This document shows positions 50,582 to 63,908 of a DNA stretch of 64,000 bases, piece after piece. This stretch comes from Deinococcus fonticola. Its GTDB lineage: Bacteria > Deinococcota > Deinococci > Deinococcales > Deinococcaceae. How positions within the stretch are numbered: the first letter of the stretch is position 1; each line of letters begins with the position of its first letter. Below the pieces are notes generated by a model that made no database searches, had not been told where the DNA came from, and saw only the letters and a list, made by a program, of their open reading frames with translations. The DNA is taken from assembly GCF_004634215.1 (NCBI RefSeq), contig NZ_SMMH01000004.1, positions 1-64,000 on the forward strand, in the 5' to 3' direction. The position numbers and the translations under genes were made by a program.

Positions 50582-51094
50582 GTGACCACCCCGCGCCCCG
50601 CCTCGCGCCCCGTGCCCACGCAACCCGCCGGGTACGTGCAACTGGCGCGCTACAGCAGCCTCACGCACCTGTGGCGCGTTATTGCCGGGGCGCAGCAGGC
50701 CGGGCGCGACGTGACGCTGGTGCGCGGCGACACCCCGGAAACCGCCCGCCGCAAGCTCAGCGGGTACACCCTGCCCAATGCGGGGCTGTTCATCGACACG
50801 GCGCCCATCCTGCGCGAACTGGAGGACGGCTTCGAGGTTCACCCGGCCCTGATCGCCCTGCTGGGCGGCGACCCTGCACCGCTGAGAAGCGAACTGGACG
50901 CCCACCACGAACTGCAACTGGATTTCACGGTGGCCCTGACCGCCGGGCGCGACTTCATCTGCCGCCCCGACTTCAAATTCGTGCCCATCGTGAAGGGCCT
51001 CAGCGACCTGCCTCCCCAGCTGAAACTCCGCGCCCGGCGCTTTTCCCGTGACGAAATCAACATGCTGCTGCTGCGCTCCTGCGGCCTGGCCTAA
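50582..51094 (+). CDS. Conserved-looking protein of unknown function
   Basis: A 170-residue soluble protein with regular alternation of strands and helices, such as LTHLWRVIAGAQQAGRDVTLVRGD, and a basic C-terminal segment (LRARRFSRDEINMLLLRSCGLA). No known motif or membrane segment. The GTG start is fixed by the TAGCAT box 6 nt upstream. It may be a Deinococcus-specific family; that is inference. It converges with the aminotransferase gene across a 366-base gap. Confidence 0.6.
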   Translation: MTTPRPASRPVPTQPAGYVQLARYSSLTHLWRVIAGAQQAGRDVTLVRGDTPETARRKLSGYTLPNAGLFIDTAPILRELEDGFEVHPALIALLGGDPAPLRSELDAHHELQLDFTVALTAGRDFICRPDFKFVPIVKGLSDLPPQLKLRARRFSRDEINMLLLRSCGLA

Positions 51095-51460
51095 GTGCAG
51101 CAATGCGGGAGACAGCCACCTTCTCCAAACCCCACCCTACAACTTCACCGTCCCATCAGCCCGAGGCCGTCGGGCGCGAAGCGCACGGGCTATAGGAACC
51201 GTCCCCGGACGTTCCGTACACAAAGCCTTCTCGCCTTAAGCCCCGTCCCAGAGCCAGCTCCCGCAAACAGCATCCACCTGCCGAGTGCAGCGACACTCCC
51301 CCCTCCACCAGGTTTGGGGCAATGTTTTTGCGAGTCTGGCGTCAACGCGCAGGTCGCCCAGCGCGGCGAAGATATATCCCCGGTGCGGAGAGCTGTAGAC
51401 CTGCTTGCAGAGCGGGGCTGGGGGGGAGGGGAAGCACGAACCTCAACCGCTCCCAAAACC
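51095..51460. other. Intergenic region without recognised features
   Basis: Between convergent genes. A short hairpin (GCCCGA with TCGGGC near 51157) is the only structure noticed; no gene or terminator with a T run is evident. Confidence 0.4.
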
Positions 51461-52957
51461 TCACCCGTCGCTGGGCGTACGCTTCTTGGGTTTGGTGGCG
51501 GCGAACGCGGCGAGTTGCGCGGTCATGCTGGCGGGCGTGTTGGTCAGCAGGTGCCGGCTGCTGGAGTTCATCTGTGCGAAGCGCTCGATGCGGTCGAACA
51601 TCTCGCTGAAGAGTTCCTGTGGCATGTCCAGCGCGGGGCTGAGGCGCACCACGCGCTTGCTGCTGAGGCTAAGGTTCGCCATGACGCGGGCCTGGTGAAT
51701 CTCGCGCAGGGCCAGGATGGCGGTGGCCTCGAACACCAGTTCCTTCAGCAGGCCCGGCAGCGGCAGGCCCACCATGGGCTGAAATTGCATGGCGAACAGC
51801 AGGCCCTGACCGCGCACCGTCTCGAACAGTTTCGGAAAGCGGCGTTGCAGGGCTTGCAGACGCGCCAGGCCCTGCTCGCCCAGGTGCAGGCTGCGGGCCG
51901 GGAAGTCGTTGTCGATCAGGTATTCCAGCGACTTCAGGCCCACCGCCATCGCCAGGGCGCCGCCGCCGAAGGTGTTGCTGTGCCGCTTCGAACTCAGACC
52001 GCCCAGCATCTTCTTGTAGATGGGGTGGCGCACGATGGTGGCCCCCACCGCTACCATGCCGCCCCCCAGCGGCTTGGCCAGCGTGAGGATGTCCGGGTCG
52101 AGGCCCTGCGCGGCGCTCTCGAACCAATGCCCCGTGCGGCCCAGCCCAGTCTGAATTTCGTCGGCAATGACCACGATGCCGTGCCGCTGGCACAGCTCGC
52201 CCAGGCCCTTCAGGAAGCCGGGCGGGGGAATGTTGACGCCCCCCTCGCCCTGAATAGGTTCCACCACCACGGCCACGACGTTGTCCGGGCCGACGCGGCG
52301 AATCAGGGTGCGCAGGGCGTCCAGATTCCCGTAAGGACTGGTCAGGGCGCCGGGCACCAGCGGGCGGAACACGTCCTGATACTCGGGATTCGGCGTCAGG
52401 CTCAGGCTGCCGTACGTTTTGCCGTGGTAACCGCTGCCGAAGGAGATGAAGTATTTGGCCCTGGGCCGCCACGCCTTGGCGAACTTCATGGCTCCCTCGA
52501 TGGCTTCGGTGCCGCTGGAGCAGAAGAACACCTGATCGTCCGCGTGGCTGGGCAACTCGCGGGCCAGCAGGTTTACCAGGTTGGCCTGCAAGGCCGCGCG
52601 CCAGGGGCTGCTCGACTGCTGCGGCAGCGCCATAGCCCGGTTTTTTTCCATGAACTCCTGCACGAACTCGGTGATGACTGGCGGCATGTCCCCGAACGGC
52701 ACGGCGGCGTACCCGGAGGCGTTGATGCGCCGCACGCCGCGCTCGTCCTCCAGTTCCCAGGGCGTCACGCGGTAAAACGGCCCGGCCAGGTCGAGCAGGT
52801 CAAGGCCGTACAGCAGTTCCTCGTTGCCGTACTTGAGGTCGAGGCGGCGGGCCTCGGCGGGCGTGAAGCGTTCGGAGAGCACGTCGTCGGCGCGAATGAA
52901 ACGGCGGGCACTGGTGTGGGCCGGAGCGAGTTTAGACTCGTGGGAGTCTCGGATCAT
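51461..52957 (-). CDS. Class III PLP-dependent aminotransferase
   Basis: A 498-residue transaminase of the ornithine/acetylornithine/GABA type. [18 protein letters not shown] and SGYHGKTYG bind the cofactor phosphate, [12 protein letters not shown] (265-276) holds the Asp that contacts the PLP ring, and Lys295 in TLAKPLGGG forms the Schiff base. A long N-terminal extension (about 75 residues) and the C-terminal tail exceed the classic 400 residues, so the enzyme belongs to a longer subgroup with amines or amino acids as substrates. It overlaps the upstream nucleotidyltransferase gene by 4 nt, forming an operon. Confidence 0.87.
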   Translation of the reverse strand: MIRDSHESKLAPAHTSARRFIRADDVLSERFTPAEARRLDLKYGNEELLYGLDLLDLAGPFYRVTPWELEDERGVRRINASGYAAVPFGDMPPVITEFVQEFMEKNRAMALPQQSSSPWRAALQANLVNLLARELPSHADDQVFFCSSGTEAIEGAMKFAKAWRPRAKYFISFGSGYHGKTYGSLSLTPNPEYQDVFRPLVPGALTSPYGNLDALRTLIRRVGPDNVVAVVVEPIQGEGGVNIPPPGFLKGLGELCQRHGIVVIADEIQTGLGRTGHWFESAAQGLDPDILTLAKPLGGGMVAVGATIVRHPIYKKMLGGLSSKRHSNTFGGGALAMAVGLKSLEYLIDNDFPARSLHLGEQGLARLQALQRRFPKLFETVRGQGLLFAMQFQPMVGLPLPGLLKELVFEATAILALREIHQARVMANLSLSSKRVVRLSPALDMPQELFSEMFDRIERFAQMNSSSRHLLTNTPASMTAQLAAFAATKPKKRTPSDG

Positions 52958-53730
52958 TCCGCCAGTGTAACGGTCAACTCCCGGCGAAAGTCAGGAGCGA
53001 GGTAAAGGCCGAGTGTATGGGCCAGTTCTTCCAGCCAGGCCCAGGCCGCCCGGTAACACCGCTCCAGTTGGTCAAGCCCGTCCGTGAGGGCCGCGTAACG
53101 TTGCATCACTGCCGGCGAAAGTTCCTGTTCGGCCAATCGGTACGGATTGAGCCAGTGCGCCGTCTGACCGTGTGCCAAGCGCGCGAGCCGCAACAGGGCT
53201 ACCTGAAGCCAGCGCAGCAGTTCCAGCGCCCTGACCCGCTCCCCACGCCTCAGGACATTCCACCCGAACACCAGCCAGTTCAGCGCGCGGTCAAAAATCT
53301 GTTGCGCTTCCTGTGCCGGGTTCAGTCCGGGTCTGGCGGCGAGTTCCCGCAGCAGCGCGAGTAATTGCCCGTCTCTGTCCTTGACCAGCATCTTTTCAGG
53401 GTGAATGTGCTCGTTTGGCCAGTGAAGGACAGCGCCCATCTCAGCGACGTTTGCGACGTGCAATTCAATGCGGATCAGGCCCGACACCGTGATGTTTGGC
53501 GTTCCGAACTCGTTCACGACCTGATGCAGAATTTGGAATTCAGAGCCGTCCAGCATCTGCGCCAGCCACGGCACGACCTCCATTTCCTGTTCGGTGAAGG
53601 CGTAGTATTCCACGTCACTGAAGGCGTCACCGTTGCCCTGCGTGAGGCTGCCATAAGACAGCGCAAAGCGTATTCGGTCGTCGGTTTGCAGGGCGGCGCG
53701 AATCCGGGCGTCCAGTTGAAGTTGCTGCAT
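52954..53730 (-). CDS. Nucleotidyltransferase, lincosamide-resistance (Lnu(F)-like) family
   Basis: A 258-residue protein. The nucleotidyltransferase motif [13 protein letters not shown] (27-39) has the paired acidic residues for metal binding, followed by [11 protein letters not shown] helical C-terminal half contains [14 protein letters not shown] and [15 protein letters not shown]. From memory this closely follows Lnu(F)-type enzymes that adenylylate lincomycin and clindamycin. Whether it confers resistance or modifies a cell metabolite cannot be told. A TACAGT box (plus 53737-53742) stands 6 nt before the ATG. It is translationally coupled to an aminotransferase, an unusual pairing. Confidence 0.75.
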   Translation of the reverse strand: MQQLQLDARIRAALQTDDRIRFALSYGSLTQGNGDAFSDVEYYAFTEQEMEVVPWLAQMLDGSEFQILHQVVNEFGTPNITVSGLIRIELHVANVAEMGAVLHWPNEHIHPEKMLVKDRDGQLLALLRELAARPGLNPAQEAQQIFDRALNWLVFGWNVLRRGERVRALELLRWLQVALLRLARLAHGQTAHWLNPYRLAEQELSPAVMQRYAALTDGLDQLERCYRAAWAWLEELAHTLGLYLAPDFRRELTVTLAE

Positions 53731-53736
53731 CCACGC

Positions 53737-53742
53737 ACTGTA
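53737..53742 (-). promoter_or_regulatory. TACAGT -10 box
   Basis: Six nt before the ATG at 53730. Confidence 0.5.
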
Positions 53743-53797
53743 AGGCGCCCATCCCCACTTGCCTGACCTCAGATGAAGTCAGGCTGACCTGAGCGCC

Positions 53798-55146
<1,349 letters not shown>

Positions 55147-55188
55147 GGCATTCAAGCGGTGCCAGAACGTGTTGCGGCTGTGAGGCCG

Positions 55189-55243
55189 TGCTACTGCATG
55201 CGAGGTTGTAGCTCCTGAAGCTGCCCTACATGCGGTAGCAAAG
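55189..55243. repeat. Imperfect stem-loop after argG
   Basis: TGCTACTGCATG pairs with CATGCGGTAGCA (one mismatch) around an inner hairpin. No T run. Confidence 0.5.
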
Positions 55244-55260
55244 GTGAAACCGGCAAAAGT

Positions 55261-55296
55261 GGTGGGTGGAGAGAGTTGACGCCCTCTTCACCCACC
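55261..55296. repeat. 8-bp inverted repeat GGTGGGTG/CACCCACC
   Basis: Stem 55261-55268 with 55289-55296; CACCCACCG recurs nearby at about 55337-55342 without pairing. Confidence 0.6.
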
Positions 55297-55388
55297 ATAG
55301 ATTTTGTCCGCTCATACGAATTCCGTTTGTTTCGTTCACCCACCGGAACATCACCGGCGTGCTCACTCCACGTCTGGAAACCGTTTTG

Positions 55389-55425
55389 CTCGGATTGAAC
55401 CGTTTTATAAACGATTCAATCCGAG
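55389..55425. repeat. Long near-perfect AT-rich inverted repeat
   Basis: CTCGGATTGAA and its complement enclose a CGTTT/AAACG inner stem; only one opposed base pair is unpaired. It lies just after the RHH gene on the minus strand and may end its transcript. Confidence 0.7.
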
Positions 55426-55431
55426 TTGGTC

Positions 55432-55671
55432 TCAGGCCCGGTCGCGTAGCCACTGCAGCAGCAGGTCTTCCACCAGTTCACTCATGCTTTCGCCGCCGTC
55501 CTTGCGGTACTCGCGCCAGACCGCGCGGATGGTGCTTTTGCGGACGTACACGGCTTCGGCTTTGTCGTCGGCAGCGGTCTTGCGCCGGCCATCTGGGGCG
55601 GGAGTGGTTTTCTTGCTGCCCTTCTTCTTTTTCTTCTTGCCGGTGTCTTCCAGGTAATCAAAGCGGCTCAC
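55432..55671 (-). CDS. Small ribbon-helix-helix-like partner of ParA
   Basis: A 79-residue basic protein. A lysine-rich tail (GKKKKKKGSKK) precedes a C-terminal segment with a strand (AVYVRKSTI) and two helices (AVWREYRKDGG and MSELVEDLLLQWL), as in ribbon-helix-helix DNA-binding proteins. It starts at a GTG 14 nt after the parA-like stop and is probably its DNA-binding partner, as in type Ib partition pairs. Confidence 0.65.
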   Translation of the reverse strand: MSRFDYLEDTGKKKKKKGSKKTTPAPDGRRKTAADDKAEAVYVRKSTIRAVWREYRKDGGESMSELVEDLLLQWLRDRA

Positions 55672-55685
55672 AGGTCAATGTCCAG

Positions 55686-56306
55686 TCACAGCAGTTCGCG
55701 GGAAAGCGAGAGAATGTCGTCCCAGGCCGTGTCGGCGCGGGGGTCGCGGATGTCGCGGCACAGCAGGCCGGCCTCGGCGGCTTTCTGGTAGGCGGCGTAC
55801 AGCCTGACCAGGGTATTGCTCACCGTCCAGCCCTCGTCGCGCAGGCTTTCGCGGGCGTCCTCTCCGGCGTGACCGACCGGGGGCACACGGGTCAGGGCCA
55901 CACGGGTCTTTCGCATGGCGTCGCCCTCATCGCGCAGAAAGTCCAGCAGTTCACGGGTGGATTCCAGTTCCAGGGCGGACGTGCCACTCGGCACCAGGAT
56001 CAGGTCGGCGCGGCCGGCCAGTTGCCGCAGCTCCTTGCGTTTCGGGCGGCCTTCGGTGTCGATGACCAGCACGTCCAGATCCACCAGTTTTCTGGGTTTC
56101 ACGTCGTCCGGCTGGATCACCGAATACCCCAGCCCGCCGTGCTCCCCGGCTTTCTGCGCCCAGCGCAGGCTGCTGCCCACGCGCCCGTCCTCGTCGACCA
56201 GCATGACGTTCAGGCCGCGTTCGTGAAATGCTCCGGCGAGGTGAACAGCCAGGGTACTTTTGCCCACCCCTCCCTTCTCGGATGTGATGGCAATGACTTT
56301 CGGCAT
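55686..56306 (-). CDS. ParA-like ATPase
   Basis: A 206-residue deviant-Walker ATPase. KGGVGKST (11-18) is the ParA-type Walker A with the signature lysine, and [10 protein letters not shown] is Walker B. Its short length without an N-terminal DNA-binding domain matches the ParF/MipZ-like (type Ib) class that moves plasmids or protein cargo over the nucleoid. With the RHH-like gene downstream it forms a two-gene operon. There is no replication gene nearby, so it may act on the chromosome or on another cargo. The ATG at 56306 is set by a TAGTTT box 7 nt upstream. Confidence 0.82.
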   Translation of the reverse strand: MPKVIAITSEKGGVGKSTLAVHLAGAFHERGLNVMLVDEDGRVGSSLRWAQKAGEHGGLGYSVIQPDDVKPRKLVDLDVLVIDTEGRPKRKELRQLAGRADLILVPSGTSALELESTRELLDFLRDEGDAMRKTRVALTRVPPVGHAGEDARESLRDEGWTVSNTLVRLYAAYQKAAEAGLLCRDIRDPRADTAWDDILSLSRELL

Positions 56307-56313
56307 GCCGTTC

Positions 56314-56319
56314 AAACTA
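56314..56319 (-). promoter_or_regulatory. TAGTTT -10 box of the parA-like operon
   Basis: Seven nt before the ATG at 56306; decides between that ATG and a TTG 9 nt upstream. Confidence 0.45.
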
Positions 56320-56338
56320 CCAGACCCTTCATGTTCTC

Positions 56339-56581
56339 ATGTCAGCCCCGCAAGATAAGGGTTCAGTGAATACAGACACACCATTGCAGCAGCTTCTGGA
56401 CTCCGAACCCTACTGGATTGCCCGCTCCATGCAGGAACAGGGCAGCCGCTTCTACCGCGCGCTGGGGCAAGCGCTGGAAGCCGCCGACGCCGTGAACCGC
56501 CGCCGCATTTACGAAACCTGGACGGCCGAGTGCCTCGACTTTTACCAGCGGGGCCTGCGCCTGGCGGAAGCGGAGCGCTAA
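56339..56581 (+). CDS. Small protein of unknown function
   Basis: An 80-residue, mostly helical protein (for example YWIARSMQEQGSRFYRALGQ). No family recognised. It is divergent from the parA-like operon with a 32-nt gap. The start may instead be a GTG at 56366, which has AAGGG 5 nt upstream. Confidence 0.5.
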   Translation: MSAPQDKGSVNTDTPLQQLLDSEPYWIARSMQEQGSRFYRALGQALEAADAVNRRRIYETWTAECLDFYQRGLRLAEAER

Positions 56582-56691
56582 AGCATTGCCCAAAGAGCGA
56601 GGTGCTTTGGGCCGAGCGGCGCGATTGAATTGGGAAACACTGGAGTATGCGGGATAACGTTCCACTCCTGACAGAATTCGGCGAACTGCTC

Positions 56692-56697
56692 TAGGAT
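56692..56697 (+). promoter_or_regulatory. TAGGAT -10 box
   Basis: Seven nt before the ATG at 56705; it overlaps the alternative ATG at 56696 and so argues for 56705 as the start. Confidence 0.5.
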
Positions 56698-56704
56698 GTC
56701 CAGA

Positions 56705-57532
56705 ATGAACTCCACTCCCACGCTGCTGGCCGTTTACGCTCACCCCGACGATGAAGCCTTCAGCGTGGGCGGCACCCTGACGCACTACGCCCGCAGAGGC
56801 GTGAAAGTCGTGCTGGCCTGCGCCACACGTGGCGAAGCCGGGAAAATTACCGTGCCAGGCATGACCGTGGACGACCTGGGCCAGCAGCGCGAGCAGGAGT
56901 TGCGCGCCGCGTGCCAGGCGCTGGAAATCCCGGAACCCGTGTTCCTGGATTACCACGATTCCGGGCGCTATGAACGCACACGTCTTGATGACCCGAAAGC
57001 CATGATGAACGTGAACGTGTTCGACGTGGAAACAAAACTCCGCGCCCTGATCACCGAGGTGAAGCCACAGGTCATGGTCACCTTCGACCCGCACGGCGGG
57101 TACGGTCACATCGACCACCTGCAGATTCACCGGGCGACCCTGGCCGCGTTTTTCAGCACGGGCCACCTTCCCGACGGCGGGCCGCAGCGCCTGTACTACA
57201 ACGCCCTGACTATCCAGGCCGCCGAGGGCATTGCCCGTATGGGCCAGAACCTTTCGCCCGAAATCTATGGCGTGTCCGACTCCACCATCGCCGTGCGAAT
57301 GAATGTCAGCGCTTACGCCGCGAACAAGAAGGCCGCGCTTGCTGCCCACGGCACCCAGATGGGCGAAACCAGCCTGATGGGCCGCATGACCCCCGAGGAG
57401 CGGGAGCAGATGGAAACACGCCTGCTCGGCGTGGAGTCCTTCAGCATTGGCGGAACGCGCACGCCCCTTACCCGCTACCCCCTGCGCGGCCTGTTCGATG
57501 GCCTGCCCGAATTCGAGCACCTGGACGCCTGA
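56705..57532 (+). CDS. PIG-L family N-deacetylase
   Basis: A 275-residue zinc-dependent deacetylase. The metal-binding AHPDDE motif (His13, Asp15, Asp16, Glu17 region) and the third ligand in GYGHIDHLQIH are present. The family removes acetyl groups from GlcNAc-containing molecules, including the bacillithiol and mycothiol precursors. Deinococcus makes bacillithiol, so a BshB-like role is possible, but the protein is about 50 residues longer than typical BshB, and mycothiol-conjugate-like or other substrates fit too. Confidence 0.83.
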   Translation: MNSTPTLLAVYAHPDDEAFSVGGTLTHYARRGVKVVLACATRGEAGKITVPGMTVDDLGQQREQELRAACQALEIPEPVFLDYHDSGRYERTRLDDPKAMMNVNVFDVETKLRALITEVKPQVMVTFDPHGGYGHIDHLQIHRATLAAFFSTGHLPDGGPQRLYYNALTIQAAEGIARMGQNLSPEIYGVSDSTIAVRMNVSAYAANKKAALAAHGTQMGETSLMGRMTPEEREQMETRLLGVESFSIGGTRTPLTRYPLRGLFDGLPEFEHLDA

Positions 57533-57549
57533 GCGCTTGCTTGTGCCAT

Positions 57550-57577
57550 AAAAAAAGCGCCGCTGTAGAGCGGCGCT
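57550..57577. terminator. Terminator between the deacetylase and rnr genes
   Basis: A 9-bp perfect stem (57556-57564 with 57569-57577) with a 4-nt loop; a run of seven T follows on the minus strand, so it mainly ends rnr. Confidence 0.85.
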
Positions 57578-57590
57578 TCGTCAATTCTAT

Positions 57591-61478
<3,888 letters not shown>

Positions 61479-62017
61479 TTACGCACCTATGGTCAGTACG
61501 CGCCCGTGAGCAACACATTCTGTAAACGGCTGGCCTGCGAAGTCACTTGTTTCGCGGCGTGGACGTTCCACTCACGGGGAACAGGGTCTGACCCATCTCT
61601 CTTTGCTTCCTCGGGCTTACTCGCACGTTCCTTCCGCGACCCTCATGGTTCATGCGGTGATTGCACGGCAGTTCCCGGCAGCAAAACCAGCATAACACGC
61701 CGTGCCTTACGTTGTCTTTACATAATCTGGCGGATGGGTGAACAGCAGCAGAGCGTCAGTGACGACGAGAATGGAACGAAAAGGAACAGAGTTCGCTTCA
61801 CACGTCTGCTTTCCCGGGTTTTGAGGAAAGCGCAGAGAATACCTACGGGTGGTGACGGGCCCTTATTCAGCAGGCAGTGGCGCGGGTCTCGTCGATTGAC
61901 CCGATTATCTTTTATATTTCTGGCCCAGAAGCTGGCCTAAGATGCGTACCAACCGGGACAAGTCATGATTGTTCTCCGCATTCACGGCATTGAACAATCT
62001 GGAATGAACAGGGTTCT
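61479..62017. other. Long region between xth and rnr
   Basis: A 539-base stretch lies upstream of rnr on the minus strand. It is more AT-rich in its middle, with a TATAAAAGATAAT-like patch on the minus strand near 61905-61920 that could be a promoter. A long open frame on the plus strand (61506-61940) lacks coding character. If rnr is transcribed from the patch, its mRNA has a leader of about 430 nt. Confidence 0.4.
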
Positions 62018-62839
62018 TTAGAGGTTCTGTGGCAAAACCTGACCCAGTTCGATCACGCCGCTTAAGGGGGCGTGGTCGCTGAGTTTTATGTTCCTGTCGA
62101 CGCACACCTGCTTGATCTGTACGCCGGACGCCAGCAGGTAATCGATACGCCAGCCGACGTTGTTCGCGTAGGCGCCCGCCCGGTTGCTCCACCAGGTGTA
62201 CTCGGCGGCTTCACCCAGGTGAGCGCGGTGGCAGTCGGTCAGGCCGCTGGCCAGGTGGGCAGTCATCCATTCGCGCTCGTGGGGCAGGAAGCCGCTGCTT
62301 TTCTGGTTGCTGCGCCAGTTCTTGATGTCCACGTTCTGGTGAGCGATGTTGTAATCGCCGCCCAGCACTACGGGCAGGCCCTCGGCCATTACGCCACTGA
62401 CCCACGCCTGGTAGTCGACCAGCACGCGGTCTTTGAAATCCTGACGCACTTCGCCGCTGCTGCCGCTGGGCAGGTACACGCTCACGAAACGAATGCCGCG
62501 CACCACGGCGCTGATCACGCGGCCTTCGGCGTCCACTTCATCGTGCAGCATGCCGATGCGGGCGTCCGTGAATTCATGGCGGGTCAGCAGGGCCACGCCG
62601 CTGTACCCGGCTTTCTGTGCGGCCCCCCACACGCCCCCGTAACCCAGATGCGCCAGCGCGTCCGGCATGGGGTCGGCCCGCACCTCCTGAAGCAGCAGCA
62701 CGTCCGGGGCTTCACGTTCCACCCAGTCCACGAACCCCTTGCGAATGGCGCTGCGCAGGCCATTGGCATTGAAGGTCGTCACTTTCAGGGTGGGCAGCGC
62801 GGTGTTCATTGGCCCCGTGTTCATCGGTGCAGTGGTCAT
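62018..62839 (-). CDS. xth: Exonuclease III
   Basis: An AP endonuclease and 3'-phosphodiesterase that repairs abasic sites. The 273-residue protein has the EEP fold residues: Glu in LLLQEVRAD, Asp and Asn in LGGDYNIAHQNVD, and Asp-His in LSDHAPLSG, plus NANGLRSA at the start of the domain. The ATG at 62839 is set by a TATTCT box (plus 62847-62852) 7 nt upstream; two further in-frame ATGs follow in a short MNTGPMNT repeat. It precedes rnr on the same strand. Confidence 0.93.
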   Translation of the reverse strand: MTTAPMNTGPMNTALPTLKVTTFNANGLRSAIRKGFVDWVEREAPDVLLLQEVRADPMPDALAHLGYGGVWGAAQKAGYSGVALLTRHEFTDARIGMLHDEVDAEGRVISAVVRGIRFVSVYLPSGSSGEVRQDFKDRVLVDYQAWVSGVMAEGLPVVLGGDYNIAHQNVDIKNWRSNQKSSGFLPHEREWMTAHLASGLTDCHRAHLGEAAEYTWWSNRAGAYANNVGWRIDYLLASGVQIKQVCVDRNIKLSDHAPLSGVIELGQVLPQNL

Positions 62840-62846
62840 CGGGCAA

Positions 62847-62852
62847 AGAATA
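62847..62852 (-). promoter_or_regulatory. TATTCT -10 box of xth
   Basis: Seven nt before the ATG at 62839. Confidence 0.45.
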
Positions 62853-62915
62853 ATGGGGAAAGGCTTTCTGAATGCCAGTTCAGTCAATTCAGTCCCATTG
62901 ATTGTGGCGAGAGGG

Positions 62916-62921
62916 TACGCT
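62916..62921 (+). promoter_or_regulatory. TACGCT -10 box
   Basis: Seven nt before the ATG at 62929; decides against an upstream in-frame start. Confidence 0.5.
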
Positions 62922-62928
62922 GAGCCTC

Positions 62929-63240
62929 ATGGCAGACATCAAGTTCTTCAACGAGTCCGACGGTCAGGAGTTCAGCATGGCCCAGCACCCCAAGGCTGCC
63001 CGCGTGCTGGACGACATCAGGGTCTGGGCGGAATCGAACAGGTTCGAGCACGTGACCTTCTGGCGCGACCCGCAGGACGAGCACAAGTTCTGGGTGCAGC
63101 TGGGCGATGACCGCCTGAACTACTGGATTCACGACAGCACCTTCACTGAAGGCAAGCACGAGACGGTGGAAATGCAGATGGATTATGCCCGTGGAGCGCA
63201 GCGCCGCAGCGCCGCCGGGTTCGCCAAGTTCGACAAATAG
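62929..63240 (+). CDS. Small soluble protein of unknown function
   Basis: A 103-residue charged protein with strand-like segments, among them HVTFWRDPQDEHKFWVQLGDD (aromatic residues spaced along a beta hairpin), and a short helix at the end. No family recognised, no signal or membrane segment. It is monocistronic, with a -10 box 7 nt upstream and a terminator just after the stop. Confidence 0.65.
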   Translation: MADIKFFNESDGQEFSMAQHPKAARVLDDIRVWAESNRFEHVTFWRDPQDEHKFWVQLGDDRLNYWIHDSTFTEGKHETVEMQMDYARGAQRRSAAGFAKFDK

Positions 63241-63260
63241 GCGCGCAGTCCAGATATTCG

Positions 63261-63286
63261 GGAGCCGGGTCAGGCTCCTTTTTTTT
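63261..63286 (+). terminator. Rho-independent terminator
   Basis: A 6-bp stem (GGAGCC at 63261-63266 with 63273-63278) and eight T. It overlaps the 3' end of the convergent methyltransferase gene. Confidence 0.85.
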
Positions 63287-63908
63287 GGACTAGAAAGATG
63301 ATCAGGTGAAGCGTGTCCGCCAGAGGAAAAGAAAGGGCCTTCAAGTCTGCTTTGAGGTCGTAGGTGCTCAGGAGATCGGCAGCGTCCAGGTTGTTCAGGC
63401 GGAGGGGCAGCGTCACCTCCAGTCGCCTGGCCAACAGGCCCGCAGCAGACAGCAACTCCTGCACCGGCTCCTCGGCACCCCGCTTGGAGGTCACGCGACC
63501 TACCTGACGCCAGAGCCGGTGCAGGTGTAGGTGACCCTGCACCCCCACGATCAATTCACCGCCGGGCCGCAGGACACGCTGTGCCTGCGTGAGCGCCTGA
63601 AGGGGATCGAGGCAGTGCAGGAGCATGCGGATCATGAACACCACGTCGAAAGACGAGTCCGGGAAGGGCAATTCCTCGGCGTACCCCTGCTGAACTCTTG
63701 GCCCTGGGTGTGGATCGAGACCTGTTCTTTTGCCCTGGTGGCCGCGCATGCCCAGGAAGTTGAGGAGTCGCCCCTCGCCTGCCCCGATGTCCAGCACGTC
63801 AAGCACGTCACAGTAGGCGGGAAGATTCATGGCATTCAACAGCGGGTCGTGCGGCCAGTCCCGCCCCAGCTGGAATGAGAGGAGAGCATCCCGTTCGTTC
63901 AGGCTCAT
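63270..63908 (-). CDS. SAM-dependent methyltransferase, class I
   Basis: A 212-residue Rossmann-fold methyltransferase. Motif I is VLDVLDIGAGEGRLL, motif II has the acidic TGLDPHP, and motif IV is DVVFMIRMLLHC, with the post-motif VLRPGGELIVGVQG. The substrate is unknown. The ATG at 63908 has AGAGG about 9 nt upstream. The frame is open to an ATG at 63974, which would add 22 residues and cannot be excluded. It converges with the small gene at 62929. Confidence 0.8.
   Translation of the reverse strand: MSLNERDALLSFQLGRDWPHDPLLNAMNLPAYCDVLDVLDIGAGEGRLLNFLGMRGHQGKRTGLDPHPGPRVQQGYAEELPFPDSSFDVVFMIRMLLHCLDPLQALTQAQRVLRPGGELIVGVQGHLHLHRLWRQVGRVTSKRGAEEPVQELLSAAGLLARRLEVTLPLRLNNLDAADLLSTYDLKADLKALSFPLADTLHLIIFLVQKKGA

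Noticed and set aside
55261..55342. Direct repeats of CACCCACC as replication iterons
   Set aside because: Only two or three copies, unevenly spaced, and no replication initiator gene nearby.
61506..61940. Open frame in the gap upstream of rnr
   Set aside because: Unstructured composition with many Arg, Ser and Cys, no family motif and no good start signal; probably noncoding.
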